From Mycobacterium helveticum (lineage in GTDB: Bacteria > Actinomycetota > Actinomycetes > Mycobacteriales > Mycobacteriaceae): a stretch of DNA of 47,303 nucleotides. The stretch's first letter is position 1. Every line of letters starts with the position of its first letter. Shown piece after piece: positions 7,913 to 15,498 of the stretch. The position numbers were made by a program, and so were the translations under genes. The stretch is taken from the NCBI RefSeq assembly GCF_007714205.1, contig NZ_VMQU01000024.1, forward strand, positions 1 through 47,303. Direction: 5' to 3'. Below the pieces are notes generated by a model that was given only the letters and a program-made list of their open reading frames with translations, made no database searches and was not told the origin of the DNA.

Positions 7913-8733
7913 CGAACCACACGGCCCGCGTCGACGGACTCGACATCGACTACACCGACACCGGGATGGGTCCGACGGTGCTGTTCGTACACGGCGTTTT
8001 CGTGACCGGCGCCCTGTGGAACGACGTCATCGACGAACTCGGCGACGGGTTCCGCTGCATCGCCCCGACCTGGCCGCTAGGCGCACACAGCACCAAGACC
8101 GACGGCGCCGACCTCGGCGCCGAAGCGGCCTCCCGGCGCATCGTCCACTTCTTAGAGTCACTCGACCTGACCGATGTCGCCGTGGTCGCCAACGACACCG
8201 GCGGCGGCCTGGTGCTGGCCTCACTGGGTGATCCAACTCTGGACACGTCCCGCATCGCACGCCTGGTGCTCACGAACTGCGATAGCTACGAACACTTTCC
8301 GCCCGGCTCCTTCGCGCAGATCGTGAAGCTGTGCCGGTTCAGCTCCGCCGTCGGCGCCAGCATTCTGCGTTTGCTCGCCACCGAGCCAGGTCAGAGCTTC
8401 CTCACGGCGGTGGCCAAGCACCCCCCGACCGCCGAGCGGCAACGCGAGATCTTCGGGGCCTTCGCCACCAGCCGGACGGCCCGGCGCGACGCCGTCACCG
8501 TGACCGCATCGCTCGATCCCGCCCTCACGGTGCGCGCCGCGCCGGCGATTGAGGCGTTCAACAAACCATTCACCCTGGCCTGGGGCACCGACGACAACCT
8601 CTTCCCCGTCAGCCATGCCTACCGACTTCGCGACGCTTTCCCGCGCGCCACGTTGACTGAAATACCGGACTGCTCCACCTTCGTCATGACCGACGCGCCG
8701 CAAGAACTCGCCGCAGCGATCCGCAACGGATGA
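7909..8733 (+). CDS. Alpha/beta-hydrolase with Asp nucleophile, atypical His position
   Basis: The protein has an alpha/beta-hydrolase core: the HG oxyanion motif at 28-29 and a nucleophile elbow AND96TGG at 94-99, where Asp rather than Ser is the nucleophile, as in haloalkane dehalogenases and epoxide hydrolases. A WGTDDNLFP loop at 225-233 offers the acid residue. The position that normally carries the catalytic His (before Phe in the final loop, CSTFVMTDAP) is Thr257. The enzyme may use another His, be impaired, or belong to a subfamily with this change. It is the third gene of the P450/SMP-30 operon (4-bp overlap). Epoxide, ester or lactone hydrolysis is possible. Confidence 0.8.
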   Translation: MTNHTARVDGLDIDYTDTGMGPTVLFVHGVFVTGALWNDVIDELGDGFRCIAPTWPLGAHSTKTDGADLGAEAASRRIVHFLESLDLTDVAVVANDTGGGLVLASLGDPTLDTSRIARLVLTNCDSYEHFPPGSFAQIVKLCRFSSAVGASILRLLATEPGQSFLTAVAKHPPTAERQREIFGAFATSRTARRDAVTVTASLDPALTVRAAPAIEAFNKPFTLAWGTDDNLFPVSHAYRLRDAFPRATLTEIPDCSTFVMTDAPQELAAAIRNG

Positions 8734-8883
8734 CCGCTCGGCGACCGCCCGGCTGGCAGCGCCTGGCACGACCGGGGCCCCCGGGCCCGACGACCTCACC
8801 AGCGCCAACCCGTTGGCGGCTCAGATCAGTGCCGGCTCCAACCGACACAGTGAGAACAACAAAGTGGAGGAAGAGGACAACCC

Positions 8884-10107
8884 GTGACGACTACTGACAA
8901 CCACACCAACAAATGCCCCGTGCTCAACTTCGACTACACGCAGACCGCGCCAGCAGGCACATGGATGAGAACTTACGACGAGCTGCGTGGCCAATTCCCC
9001 TGGTTCCGAAACGAATTCGGCCCTGGATTTTGGACTGTTGTCAATCACGAGGGGATTCTGGCGATCCTGCAGAACCCGCAGGTGTTCTCCAGCAGCGTCG
9101 TCACTGCGCTCGACCCCGACCCACAGTACAAGTGGATTCCCGAGATGCTCGACGGCGATGAGCACAAACAGTGGCGACGTCAACTCGGTCCGCTGTTCTC
9201 GCCCGGGGCAGTGGAGCGCCTCGACGACGCGGTCCGGCAACGCGCCATCGACCTCATCGAGGCGCTCGCCGACAAGAGATCCTGCGACTTCATGGCTGAC
9301 TTCGCCCAGCAATTTCCGACCACCATTTTTCTGGAGATGATGGGTCTGCCCGTTGACGAGCTGGACCAGTTCATGGAATGGGAACATGCGATCCTGCACA
9401 TCGCCAACGATGAAGAGGGTGTGAGGCGCAGAGCAGACGCATCCGTGGCGGTGATGCAACGCTTTGCGGCCATCATCGCCGAGCGGAGGATCGAGCCACG
9501 CGATGACATCGTCAGTAAGGCGCTCAACTACGAGGTCGACGGCAAACCCGTGACCGACGCCGACCTCCTGTCATTTTGCCTGTTGATGTTCATGGCCGGT
9601 TTGGACACCGTGTCCGCCACGCTCGGATGGATCTTTCTGCATCTGGCTCGCACGCCCGAGGATCGCGACCGTATCGTGCAGCAACCTGAACTCATCCCAA
9701 CTGCCGTCGAGGAATTTGTACGGGCCTATGCGATCGTCATCCCGGCCCGTAAGGTGACCGAAGACATCGAAATTCAGGGCTGCCCATTCAAAGCCGGCGA
9801 CATGGTGAACATCCCGCTCAGCGCCGCGACACGTGATGACGCCGCTTTTACAGATGCCCGCACGATTGATATCGAACGTAAACCAAACAATCACATCGCC
9901 TTCGGCGCGGGACCCCACCGATGCCTGGGTTCACACCTCGCCCGCCGTGAACTCAAGATCGCGATGGAGGAATGGCACAAGCGCATTCCGATCTATCGGC
10001 TCGCCCCAGGCGCCGAACTGTTCGAAACGGGTGGCCAGTTGGGCCTCACGACACTGCCCCTGGTTTGGGGCGTCGGGGCGTCGCCGGGCGCCGAGGCTGG
10101 TTCCTGA
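8884..10107 (+). CDS. Cytochrome P450 monooxygenase (407 aa)
   Basis: The I-helix segment is AGLDTV at 238-243, ExxR is Glu277-Arg280, and the heme loop FGAGPHRCLG carries Cys347. The GTG start is supported by the purine-rich GGAGGAAGAGG just upstream. It is a close paralogue of the next gene (10332): both share the YKWIPxML motif, a similar F/G region, the same DTV oxygen-activation variant and the C-terminal RREL/RQEM-EEWHKRIP segment. The pair probably arose by tandem duplication and then diverged in substrate or position of attack. It lies 150 bp after the hydrolase gene, so it may be co-transcribed or have a promoter of its own. Confidence 0.95.
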   Translation: MTTTDNHTNKCPVLNFDYTQTAPAGTWMRTYDELRGQFPWFRNEFGPGFWTVVNHEGILAILQNPQVFSSSVVTALDPDPQYKWIPEMLDGDEHKQWRRQLGPLFSPGAVERLDDAVRQRAIDLIEALADKRSCDFMADFAQQFPTTIFLEMMGLPVDELDQFMEWEHAILHIANDEEGVRRRADASVAVMQRFAAIIAERRIEPRDDIVSKALNYEVDGKPVTDADLLSFCLLMFMAGLDTVSATLGWIFLHLARTPEDRDRIVQQPELIPTAVEEFVRAYAIVIPARKVTEDIEIQGCPFKAGDMVNIPLSAATRDDAAFTDARTIDIERKPNNHIAFGAGPHRCLGSHLARRELKIAMEEWHKRIPIYRLAPGAELFETGGQLGLTTLPLVWGVGASPGAEAGS

Positions 10108-10164
10108 GCTGAGGCCGCCGGATCATCCCGGCCCACACGGCTTGGCTGAGCCGCGGGGCGGGGC

Positions 10165-10179
10165 ACGGCCGACGGCCGT
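10165..10179 (+). terminator. Possible stem-loop after the P450 gene
   Basis: ACGGCC-GAC-GGCCGT forms a perfect 6-bp GC-rich stem with a 3-nt loop about 60 nt after the P450 stop. No U-tract follows, so it is at best an atypical mycobacterial-style terminator. Confidence 0.2.
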
Positions 10180-10253
10180 TGCGCGCGCCACACCACATAG
10201 TTAACCTAGTTTGATGAGCCAGGTTGGGTCGGTCGCTGCAAGTCGCATCATGT

Positions 10254-10269
10254 TGACAGTGGACTGTCG
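10254..10269. promoter_or_regulatory. TGACAGT-type operator, copy 1 (before P450 10332)
   Basis: TTGACAGT-GG-ACTGTCG contains the 6+6 bp palindrome GACAGT/ACTGTC with a 2-bp centre, 63 bp before the P450 start. The same palindrome recurs at five places between 33.3 and 40.2 kb, so this promoter is likely under the same regulator as that distant cluster. Confidence 0.7.
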
Positions 10270-10331
10270 TAGTATGCGAGCCGCAGGGTGCTTGAGATAG
10301 CACTCGACGCAACACGCCACGGAAGGACGTC

Positions 10332-11537
10332 ATGAGCGAGAGTCAGCCCACCGTAACGTGCCCGGTCAAGGATGTTGAGATGAACACGCCGGATTCACCT
10401 GCCCTGACGCACTTCCGTCGCCTGGATCACTGTCAAGACGACGCCCGTCCGGCGTTTCGCAACAGCGAGGCGGGCATGGACTACTGGGTCTTTACCGAGA
10501 ACTCGGTGATACACGACGGCCTGCAGCGTCCAGAACTCTGGTCGAGCAGCGTTATTGTGCCGACGGAACCGGATCCGCCCTACAAGTGGATTCCTGTCAT
10601 GCTCGATCCGCCCGAGCACACCAAGTGGCGCCACCTGCTGGGAGAGTACTTCTCGCCCGGCCGCGTGAAAGGTCTGCGGGAAGACCAGCAAAGGCTCGCA
10701 GCGGAACTGATCGATGGGCTGAGTGCCAACGGCCGCTGCGACTTTGTGGCCCAGATTTCGAGGGTTTTTCCGTCGACGGTATTCCTGACGATCATGGGCA
10801 TGCCCGTCGAGGATCTCGATAAGTTCTTGGCCTGGGAAGACATCATCTTGCATCAGAGCGGGGTAGGCGAGGAGGTCAACGCCGCCAGGCTCGAAGGTAT
10901 GGGCCACGTGATGGGCTACTTCTCGAATCTGATTCAGCAGCGGCGCGAGAACCGTGACCCGGATGCCGACGACATTGTCAGCAAGGCCGTCGACTGGGCC
11001 ATCGACGGCGAACCGATCAACGACCTGGAGCTGCTCAACTGCTTGTTGCTGTTGTTCATGGCGGGGCTCGACACGGTGTCCAACCAGTTGTCCTACGCGA
11101 TATGGCACCTCGCAAGTCATCCAACCGACCGTGCCAGGCTCGTCGCCGAACCGGCGCTCATACCTAAGGCGGTCGAGGAGATGCTGCGCGCTTATCCGAT
11201 TGTGCAGACGGCACGAAAAGCAGTGCAGAACATGGATTTTCATGGATGTCCGGTCAAGGTTGGCGATATGGCGTCGTTCCCGTTAGCGCTCGCCGGACGC
11301 GACGAGGCAGTCTATGAAGACGCGCGGCGAGTCGACCTGGATCGGGGCGTCACTCGTCACCTCTCGTTCGGTGGTGGACCGCACCGCTGCCTCGGCTCCC
11401 ACTTGGCCCGCCAAGAGATGGTTGTGGTCCTAGAGGAGTGGCACAAGCGTATTCCGGATTACAAACTCGCCGAGCAGGCGAAGGAGCATGGCGGTCAGAT
11501 CTTCGGCCTGGACTCTCTACAATTGACATGGTACTGA
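10332..11537 (+). CDS. Cytochrome P450 monooxygenase (401 aa)
   Basis: Signatures: AGLDTV in the I-helix at 244-249, ExxR at Glu283-Arg286, and heme loop FGGGPHRCLG with Cys353. A strong GGAAGGA ribosome-binding site precedes the ATG. It is paralogous to the preceding P450 but has its own promoter region (224 bp) carrying a TGACAGT-type palindrome, so the two may be controlled separately. The dehydrogenase genes at 11592 and 12422 follow closely and probably oxidise the hydroxylated product. Substrate is not deducible. Confidence 0.95.
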   Translation: MSESQPTVTCPVKDVEMNTPDSPALTHFRRLDHCQDDARPAFRNSEAGMDYWVFTENSVIHDGLQRPELWSSSVIVPTEPDPPYKWIPVMLDPPEHTKWRHLLGEYFSPGRVKGLREDQQRLAAELIDGLSANGRCDFVAQISRVFPSTVFLTIMGMPVEDLDKFLAWEDIILHQSGVGEEVNAARLEGMGHVMGYFSNLIQQRRENRDPDADDIVSKAVDWAIDGEPINDLELLNCLLLLFMAGLDTVSNQLSYAIWHLASHPTDRARLVAEPALIPKAVEEMLRAYPIVQTARKAVQNMDFHGCPVKVGDMASFPLALAGRDEAVYEDARRVDLDRGVTRHLSFGGGPHRCLGSHLARQEMVVVLEEWHKRIPDYKLAEQAKEHGGQIFGLDSLQLTWY

Positions 11538-11591
11538 CGTGAGCGTGCTGCGCGCGTTCAGTACGCCGACGATCGACGATTAACAAGAGCA

Positions 11592-12422
11592 ATGGCGAAC
11601 ACGGTCGGATTTCTTGGCGCCGGACAACTCGGTGAGCCGATGATCAAGCGGTTGCTCGGCGCTGGCAACGAGGCCGTGGTATATACCCGTCGTGAAGAGG
11701 TCCGCCGCCGCCTGGAGGTGAGCGGTGCGGCGACGGCGGATTCGGTTGCTGACCTTGCACGCGGCAGCGACATCCTCATCTGTTGCCTTTTTTCCGATAC
11801 GCAGCTGCGCGAAACCGGTCTCGGGTCTGACGGTTTCATCGCCAATGCGAAACCAGGTGCTATCTTCGTTTCTCACACGACGGGTACGTTGTCCACCCTC
11901 GAGGCGTTACGCGACGGTTCTCCTGCGCCGCCGGTCATCCTCGATGCGCCGGTCAGCGGCACCGTCGAGAACATCACTGCGGGCAATCTGACCGTGCTGA
12001 TCGGGGGACCGAGCGACGCCGTCGCCGCAGTAACGCCCATCCTTCGCGCCTACGCCGACCCGGTGGTGGCGACCGGTGCACTGGGCAGCGCGCTGGCGCT
12101 CAAGCTGATCAACAACCTGCTGTTCGCGGCCAACGCCCAACTCCTTGCCGCGGCAACGCAACTGGGAGACCGGTTGAGCGTCGCACCGGAGGTGTTGTTG
12201 TCCACCCTGCAGGTGTGCAGCGCCAGGAGTCACGCGGCGGAACAGGCGCACCGCGTCGGCGGCATGGACCGGTTCGCGGAGTTGGCCGGGCCGTTCTTGC
12301 GCAAGGACATCGCGGCGTGCCGCGAAGCCGCGGCCGAGGCAGGCGTGGAGCTGGGGCTGCTGGACACCGCAGTACGCGAGGGACCGCTGGCGTTGGACCA
12401 CGCGAGCGCGGGGACACCCTGA
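11592..12422 (+). CDS. 3-hydroxyisobutyrate-dehydrogenase-like NAD(P)-dependent oxidoreductase
   Basis: The 276-aa protein starts with the dinucleotide-binding motif GFLGAGQLGEPM (6-17) and has the substrate motif DAPVSGTVENITAGNLTVLIGG (118-139). The catalytic Lys171 lies in ALKLINNLL, followed by the all-helical C-terminal domain of the beta-hydroxyacid dehydrogenase family. It would oxidise a beta-hydroxy acid or reduce the matching aldehyde or keto acid. It ends in a TGATGA junction overlapping the next SDR start by 1 bp, so the two are co-translated. The pairing with P450s suggests action on an oxygenated degradation intermediate rather than on valine breakdown (inference). Confidence 0.85.
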   Translation: MANTVGFLGAGQLGEPMIKRLLGAGNEAVVYTRREEVRRRLEVSGAATADSVADLARGSDILICCLFSDTQLRETGLGSDGFIANAKPGAIFVSHTTGTLSTLEALRDGSPAPPVILDAPVSGTVENITAGNLTVLIGGPSDAVAAVTPILRAYADPVVATGALGSALALKLINNLLFAANAQLLAAATQLGDRLSVAPEVLLSTLQVCSARSHAAEQAHRVGGMDRFAELAGPFLRKDIAACREAAAEAGVELGLLDTAVREGPLALDHASAGTP

Positions 12423-13243
12423 TGACGGGTCGACTCGCGGGGAAAGTCGCGTTCATCACCGGCGCCGCTAGAGGACAAGGCCGCGCACACGCCGTGCGAA
12501 TGGCCGCCGAAGGGGCCGACATCATCGCCGTCGACCTCGCCGCCCCGCTACCCGAATCAGTACGTTACCCATCGGCCACCCCCGACGACCTCGCCGAGAC
12601 CGTGGAGATGGTAAAGGCCGCAGGTGGCCGAATCATGGCTACTGCCGCGGACATCCGCGATCTGGACGCGCTGCGGACGGCCGTCGACGCGGGCGTCGAG
12701 GCCTACGGCGGGCTGGACGTCATCGTGGCCAACGCCGGAATATGTGTCCCGGCGCCGTGGAACGAGATCACGCCCGAGTCGTTTCGCGACATCATCGACG
12801 TCAACGTGACTGGTACGTGGAACACGGTGATGGCCGGTGCGCAGCGGATCATCGACGGAGGCCGCGGCGGGTCCATCATTCTGATCAGCTCCTATGCCGG
12901 GGTGAAGGTGCAGCCGTACATGGTGCATTACACAGCGAGCAAGCATGCTGTGACGGGGATGGCGCGGGCCTTCGCCGCCGAACTGGGCAAACACGACATC
13001 AGGGTCAACAGCGTGCATCCCGGTCCGGTCAACACTCCGATGGGCGGTGGCGACATGATCGCCGCGCTGTTCGCCGCGATCGAGACCAACCCGACGCTGA
13101 ACAACATGGGGACCCCGTTTTTGCCGCAATGGGCCTGCGAACCGGAAGACATTGCCGCCGCGGTGTGTTGGCTGGCCTCGGACGAGTCACGCTTCGTCAC
13201 AGCCACCCGGTTGTCGGTCGACCAGGGCATGGCGCAGTTCTAA
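12422..13243 (+). CDS. Mycofactocin-type short-chain dehydrogenase/reductase
   Basis: This 273-aa SDR has TGAARGQG at 13-20, NAG at 104-106, a Ser pair at 156-157, and Tyr170-x3-Lys174. The GKVAFITGAARGQGRAHAVR start and the loop PESVRYPSATPDDLAET are again of the mycofactocin-associated type, as in the gene at 1596. ATG 12422 is chosen because it fits the conserved N-terminus and overlaps the previous stop by 1 bp; the open frame extends further upstream inside the preceding gene. Probable role: oxidation of a secondary alcohol formed by the neighbouring P450. Confidence 0.92.
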   Translation: MTGRLAGKVAFITGAARGQGRAHAVRMAAEGADIIAVDLAAPLPESVRYPSATPDDLAETVEMVKAAGGRIMATAADIRDLDALRTAVDAGVEAYGGLDVIVANAGICVPAPWNEITPESFRDIIDVNVTGTWNTVMAGAQRIIDGGRGGSIILISSYAGVKVQPYMVHYTASKHAVTGMARAFAAELGKHDIRVNSVHPGPVNTPMGGGDMIAALFAAIETNPTLNNMGTPFLPQWACEPEDIAAAVCWLASDESRFVTATRLSVDQGMAQF

Positions 13244-13270
13244 CGCTGTCGCCTCATTGCCTCGGCTTCG

Positions 13271-14356
13271 TCAGATCTGGTTGAGATACCGCTCGACCAG
13301 CGCGACTGACGTCTGCGGATAGCTACGAGCCGTGGCGGAATCGAGGCCGTCGCGCACCAAAAGCCGGGCGAGTCGGTTGTTGATCAATGACAACACGAAC
13401 GCGGCCAGCAGTTGGTAGTAGGCGATGTCGCCGGTCAAGGTCCCGCCGAATTGCACATAGCGCCTGACGGTCTCGCCGTCGTCGGGTACACCGGCCAGAC
13501 GTGTGAATCCCAGTGCTTCGCACAGGAAACGCTCGAACATCAGCCACCACCCGAGGTCGATTTCCGGTGGACCAGTGCCTGCGGTCTCCCAGTCGAACAA
13601 TGCGACCACCGACAAGTCGTCACCGAAACACATGTTTCCGACGCGGGCGTCGCCCCACACCACCGTCTCGGCATCGTTGTCGGGTGCCGATTCGAGGAGC
13701 ACTCGTAGAGCGTGAGCGAGCACACCCGCGCCGATGATCAGATCGCTGCGACACCACTCGTACCACTCGCTGAGTTTGTCGAGGTAGCGTTGCAACGCCG
13801 TACGGGTGGGGTCGGCGTCACCGCGGAGGAAACGCAACGTGTCAGAGTCGTTGACGCGGTGCACGTCGACCAGTGCGCGTAGCCCGTTGTCGCACAGCAG
13901 CCCCCGATCGCCAGCGGACAGCTCGACGGTCCAACCCCGCTTGTGCCAACTCGGAACGTCCGACGGTGTGCGCCCCCGTACTCGGCGCATCACATAGAAC
14001 GGTGACCCCAGAACAGCGGCATCGCGTTCGATGCCGACAATCTCCGGAACTGGGATGCCGTGTGCACCAAGTCGTTGCATCACTTCGGCTTGTCGCGGCG
14101 CGTCGGGCACGGTGAACAACTGGTGGTCGTGGGCCTGCGCGCGCAGCACGAGATCCTCAGCACGGCGTAGGCCGCCGCCGTCGACCCAGGCGGCGGTGAA
14201 AAACGCCGTCTTGCCCGAGTACCCGGCCGGCGGTGCAGTGAATTCCGAGATGTGGAACGCTGTCGCGCCGGCCGGAGCCAGCCGCGGCGGCAGCCAAGAC
14301 AGCAGCGCTTCGCCCACCCGGTCGCCCATGTTGCCGCGTGCGGATTTATACGCCAT
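13271..14356 (-). CDS. Aminoglycoside-phosphotransferase-fold (APH-like) kinase
   Basis: The protein has the APH/choline-kinase fold: an N-lobe with GYSGKTAFFTAAW (45-57), a VLRAQ lysine-like strand, the Brenner-type catalytic loop WGDARVGN with Asp236 and Asn241, and the metal-binding DWE at Asp255-Glu257. In many relatives the catalytic loop reads HGD; here it is WGD. Related actinobacterial proteins occur beside acyl-CoA dehydrogenase genes, and the family includes the kinase domain of ACAD10/11, which phosphorylates 4-hydroxyacyl-CoAs. That would fit this neighbourhood, but is inference. ATG 14356 is preferred to 14371 because GGAAAGGA lies just before it. A divergent LLM gene starts at 14401, and the 44-bp gap holds a conserved motif. 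Confidence 0.8.
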   Translation of the reverse strand: MAYKSARGNMGDRVGEALLSWLPPRLAPAGATAFHISEFTAPPAGYSGKTAFFTAAWVDGGGLRRAEDLVLRAQAHDHQLFTVPDAPRQAEVMQRLGAHGIPVPEIVGIERDAAVLGSPFYVMRRVRGRTPSDVPSWHKRGWTVELSAGDRGLLCDNGLRALVDVHRVNDSDTLRFLRGDADPTRTALQRYLDKLSEWYEWCRSDLIIGAGVLAHALRVLLESAPDNDAETVVWGDARVGNMCFGDDLSVVALFDWETAGTGPPEIDLGWWLMFERFLCEALGFTRLAGVPDDGETVRRYVQFGGTLTGDIAYYQLLAAFVLSLINNRLARLLVRDGLDSATARSYPQTSVALVERYLNQI

Positions 14357-14373
14357 CGGCGTCCTTTCCAAAA

Positions 14374-14392
14374 CTGAACACTACTGTCAGAA
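14374..14392. promoter_or_regulatory. Repeat-type operator TTCTGACAGTAnTGnTCA, copy 1
   Basis: Read on the minus strand, this gap sequence matches the site at 26434-26452 at 16 of 19 positions. Both copies sit in short gaps between divergent genes, as expected for a shared repressor site. Confidence 0.5.
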
Positions 14393-14400
14393 TAACCATC

Positions 14401-15435
14401 ATGGAGGGCAGGAGGTCGGGCAGTCCGGCGTCGGGGGCCTACGTGCTTCCCGGACGCGTCACCGATCCCGGCGCCGTGGTCGGTCAGGCGAAAGCTGCCG
14501 AGCGCCTCGGTCTGCGCACGATATGGCTCAGCGAACGGTGGGGAACCAAAGACCTCGGAGTGATCGTCGGCGCGGTCAGCCAGGTCACGTCGAGAGTCCG
14601 AATCGCCTCGGGCATAACCCATTGCCAGTCGCGTCATCCTGCACTACTGGCATCGCTGGCGATGACGGCGCAGGCGCTGTCCGGGGGGCGGTTCGTCCTT
14701 GGCGTTGGCCGCTCGCTGGACGCCATGTGGAAGGCTGCCGGGTTACCGACATCCACTAATGCTTCGATCGTCGACCACGCCGACATCTTCCGGCGCCTGT
14801 GCCGCGGGGAGAAGGTGCGCTACGACGGGCCCGCGGGCACCTTTCCATCATTGCGGCTCAACGACTTACCTGATCAGCCGGTGCCGCCGGTCGTTTTAGC
14901 AGCGATCGGACCGAAGGGCTTGCAGCTCGCGGGTCGTCACTTCGACGGCGTGCTGCTGCATCCATTCCTGACGCCTGCCGCCGTGCAACGGTCGGTGAGT
15001 GTCGTGCGCGACGCCGAGCGCGCGGCCGGGCGGCCGGCCGGCAGCGTACGGATTTACGTCACCGTGGTGGTGGCTTGCGAGCTTCCTCCCGAGGAAGAAC
15101 TCGCAGTGGTCGGAGCACGAGCGGTGACCTACTACCAGATCCCGGGCTTCGGAGAGCGATTGGCGGCCACAAATGGGTGGAGTCCGGAGCCGTTGACACG
15201 GTTACGATCCCATCCGCTGCTCAACGACATCAAAGGCTCCGCCGATTCCGTCCTGACCCGCGAGCAACTCGTCGAGGTCGCGTCGGTGTTGCCTGCGGCA
15301 TGGACCGGTGAGGCGGCGGCGACCGGGTCGGCGTCTACCTGCGGCCAAGTATTTCATCGCTACCGACAAGCGGGGGCGGACGAGCTGGTGTTGCACGGGA
15401 GTACACCCGGGCGGCTCGGTCCCCTCTTCGCGTAG
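14401..15435 (+). CDS. LLM-class (F420-type) oxidoreductase
   Basis: The 344-aa product has the luciferase-like TIM-barrel pattern: an N-terminal strand GAYVLPGRV, AERLGLRTIWLSERW, IASGITHCQSRHPALLASLAMTA, and GRFVLGVGRS. It resembles the MSMEG_2249-type group of predicted F420-dependent enzymes in which this pattern follows a short N-terminus. Such enzymes use reduced or oxidised F420 for hydride transfer to alcohols, ketones or enoyl systems. ATG 14401 is used because the upstream frame runs into the divergent promoter. The acyl-CoA synthetase gene follows after 63 bp. Substrate unknown. Confidence 0.85.
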   Translation: MEGRRSGSPASGAYVLPGRVTDPGAVVGQAKAAERLGLRTIWLSERWGTKDLGVIVGAVSQVTSRVRIASGITHCQSRHPALLASLAMTAQALSGGRFVLGVGRSLDAMWKAAGLPTSTNASIVDHADIFRRLCRGEKVRYDGPAGTFPSLRLNDLPDQPVPPVVLAAIGPKGLQLAGRHFDGVLLHPFLTPAAVQRSVSVVRDAERAAGRPAGSVRIYVTVVVACELPPEEELAVVGARAVTYYQIPGFGERLAATNGWSPEPLTRLRSHPLLNDIKGSADSVLTREQLVEVASVLPAAWTGEAAATGSASTCGQVFHRYRQAGADELVLHGSTPGRLGPLFA

Positions 15436-15476
15436 GCAGCTGATCAGGTTAGCTGAAATACGGTTAAATATCGAGC

Positions 15477-15493
15477 GGATTAATCCTAGGATT
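15477..15493. promoter_or_regulatory. Overlapping palindromes before the acyl-CoA synthetase gene
   Basis: GGATTAATCC (15477-15486) and AATCCTAGGATT (15482-15493) are both perfect palindromes sharing five bases, so three GGATT half-sites alternate in orientation just before the ATG at 15499. This is a possible operator covering the ribosome-binding region; no second copy was seen. Confidence 0.3.
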
Positions 15494-15498
15494 CGGCC

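Noticed and set aside
8772..8788. GC palindrome GGGGCCC-CC-GGGCCC after the hydrolase gene, as a terminator
   Set aside because: The loop would be only 1-2 nt and no U-tract follows, so a stable hairpin is unlikely; the sequence is simply very GC-rich.
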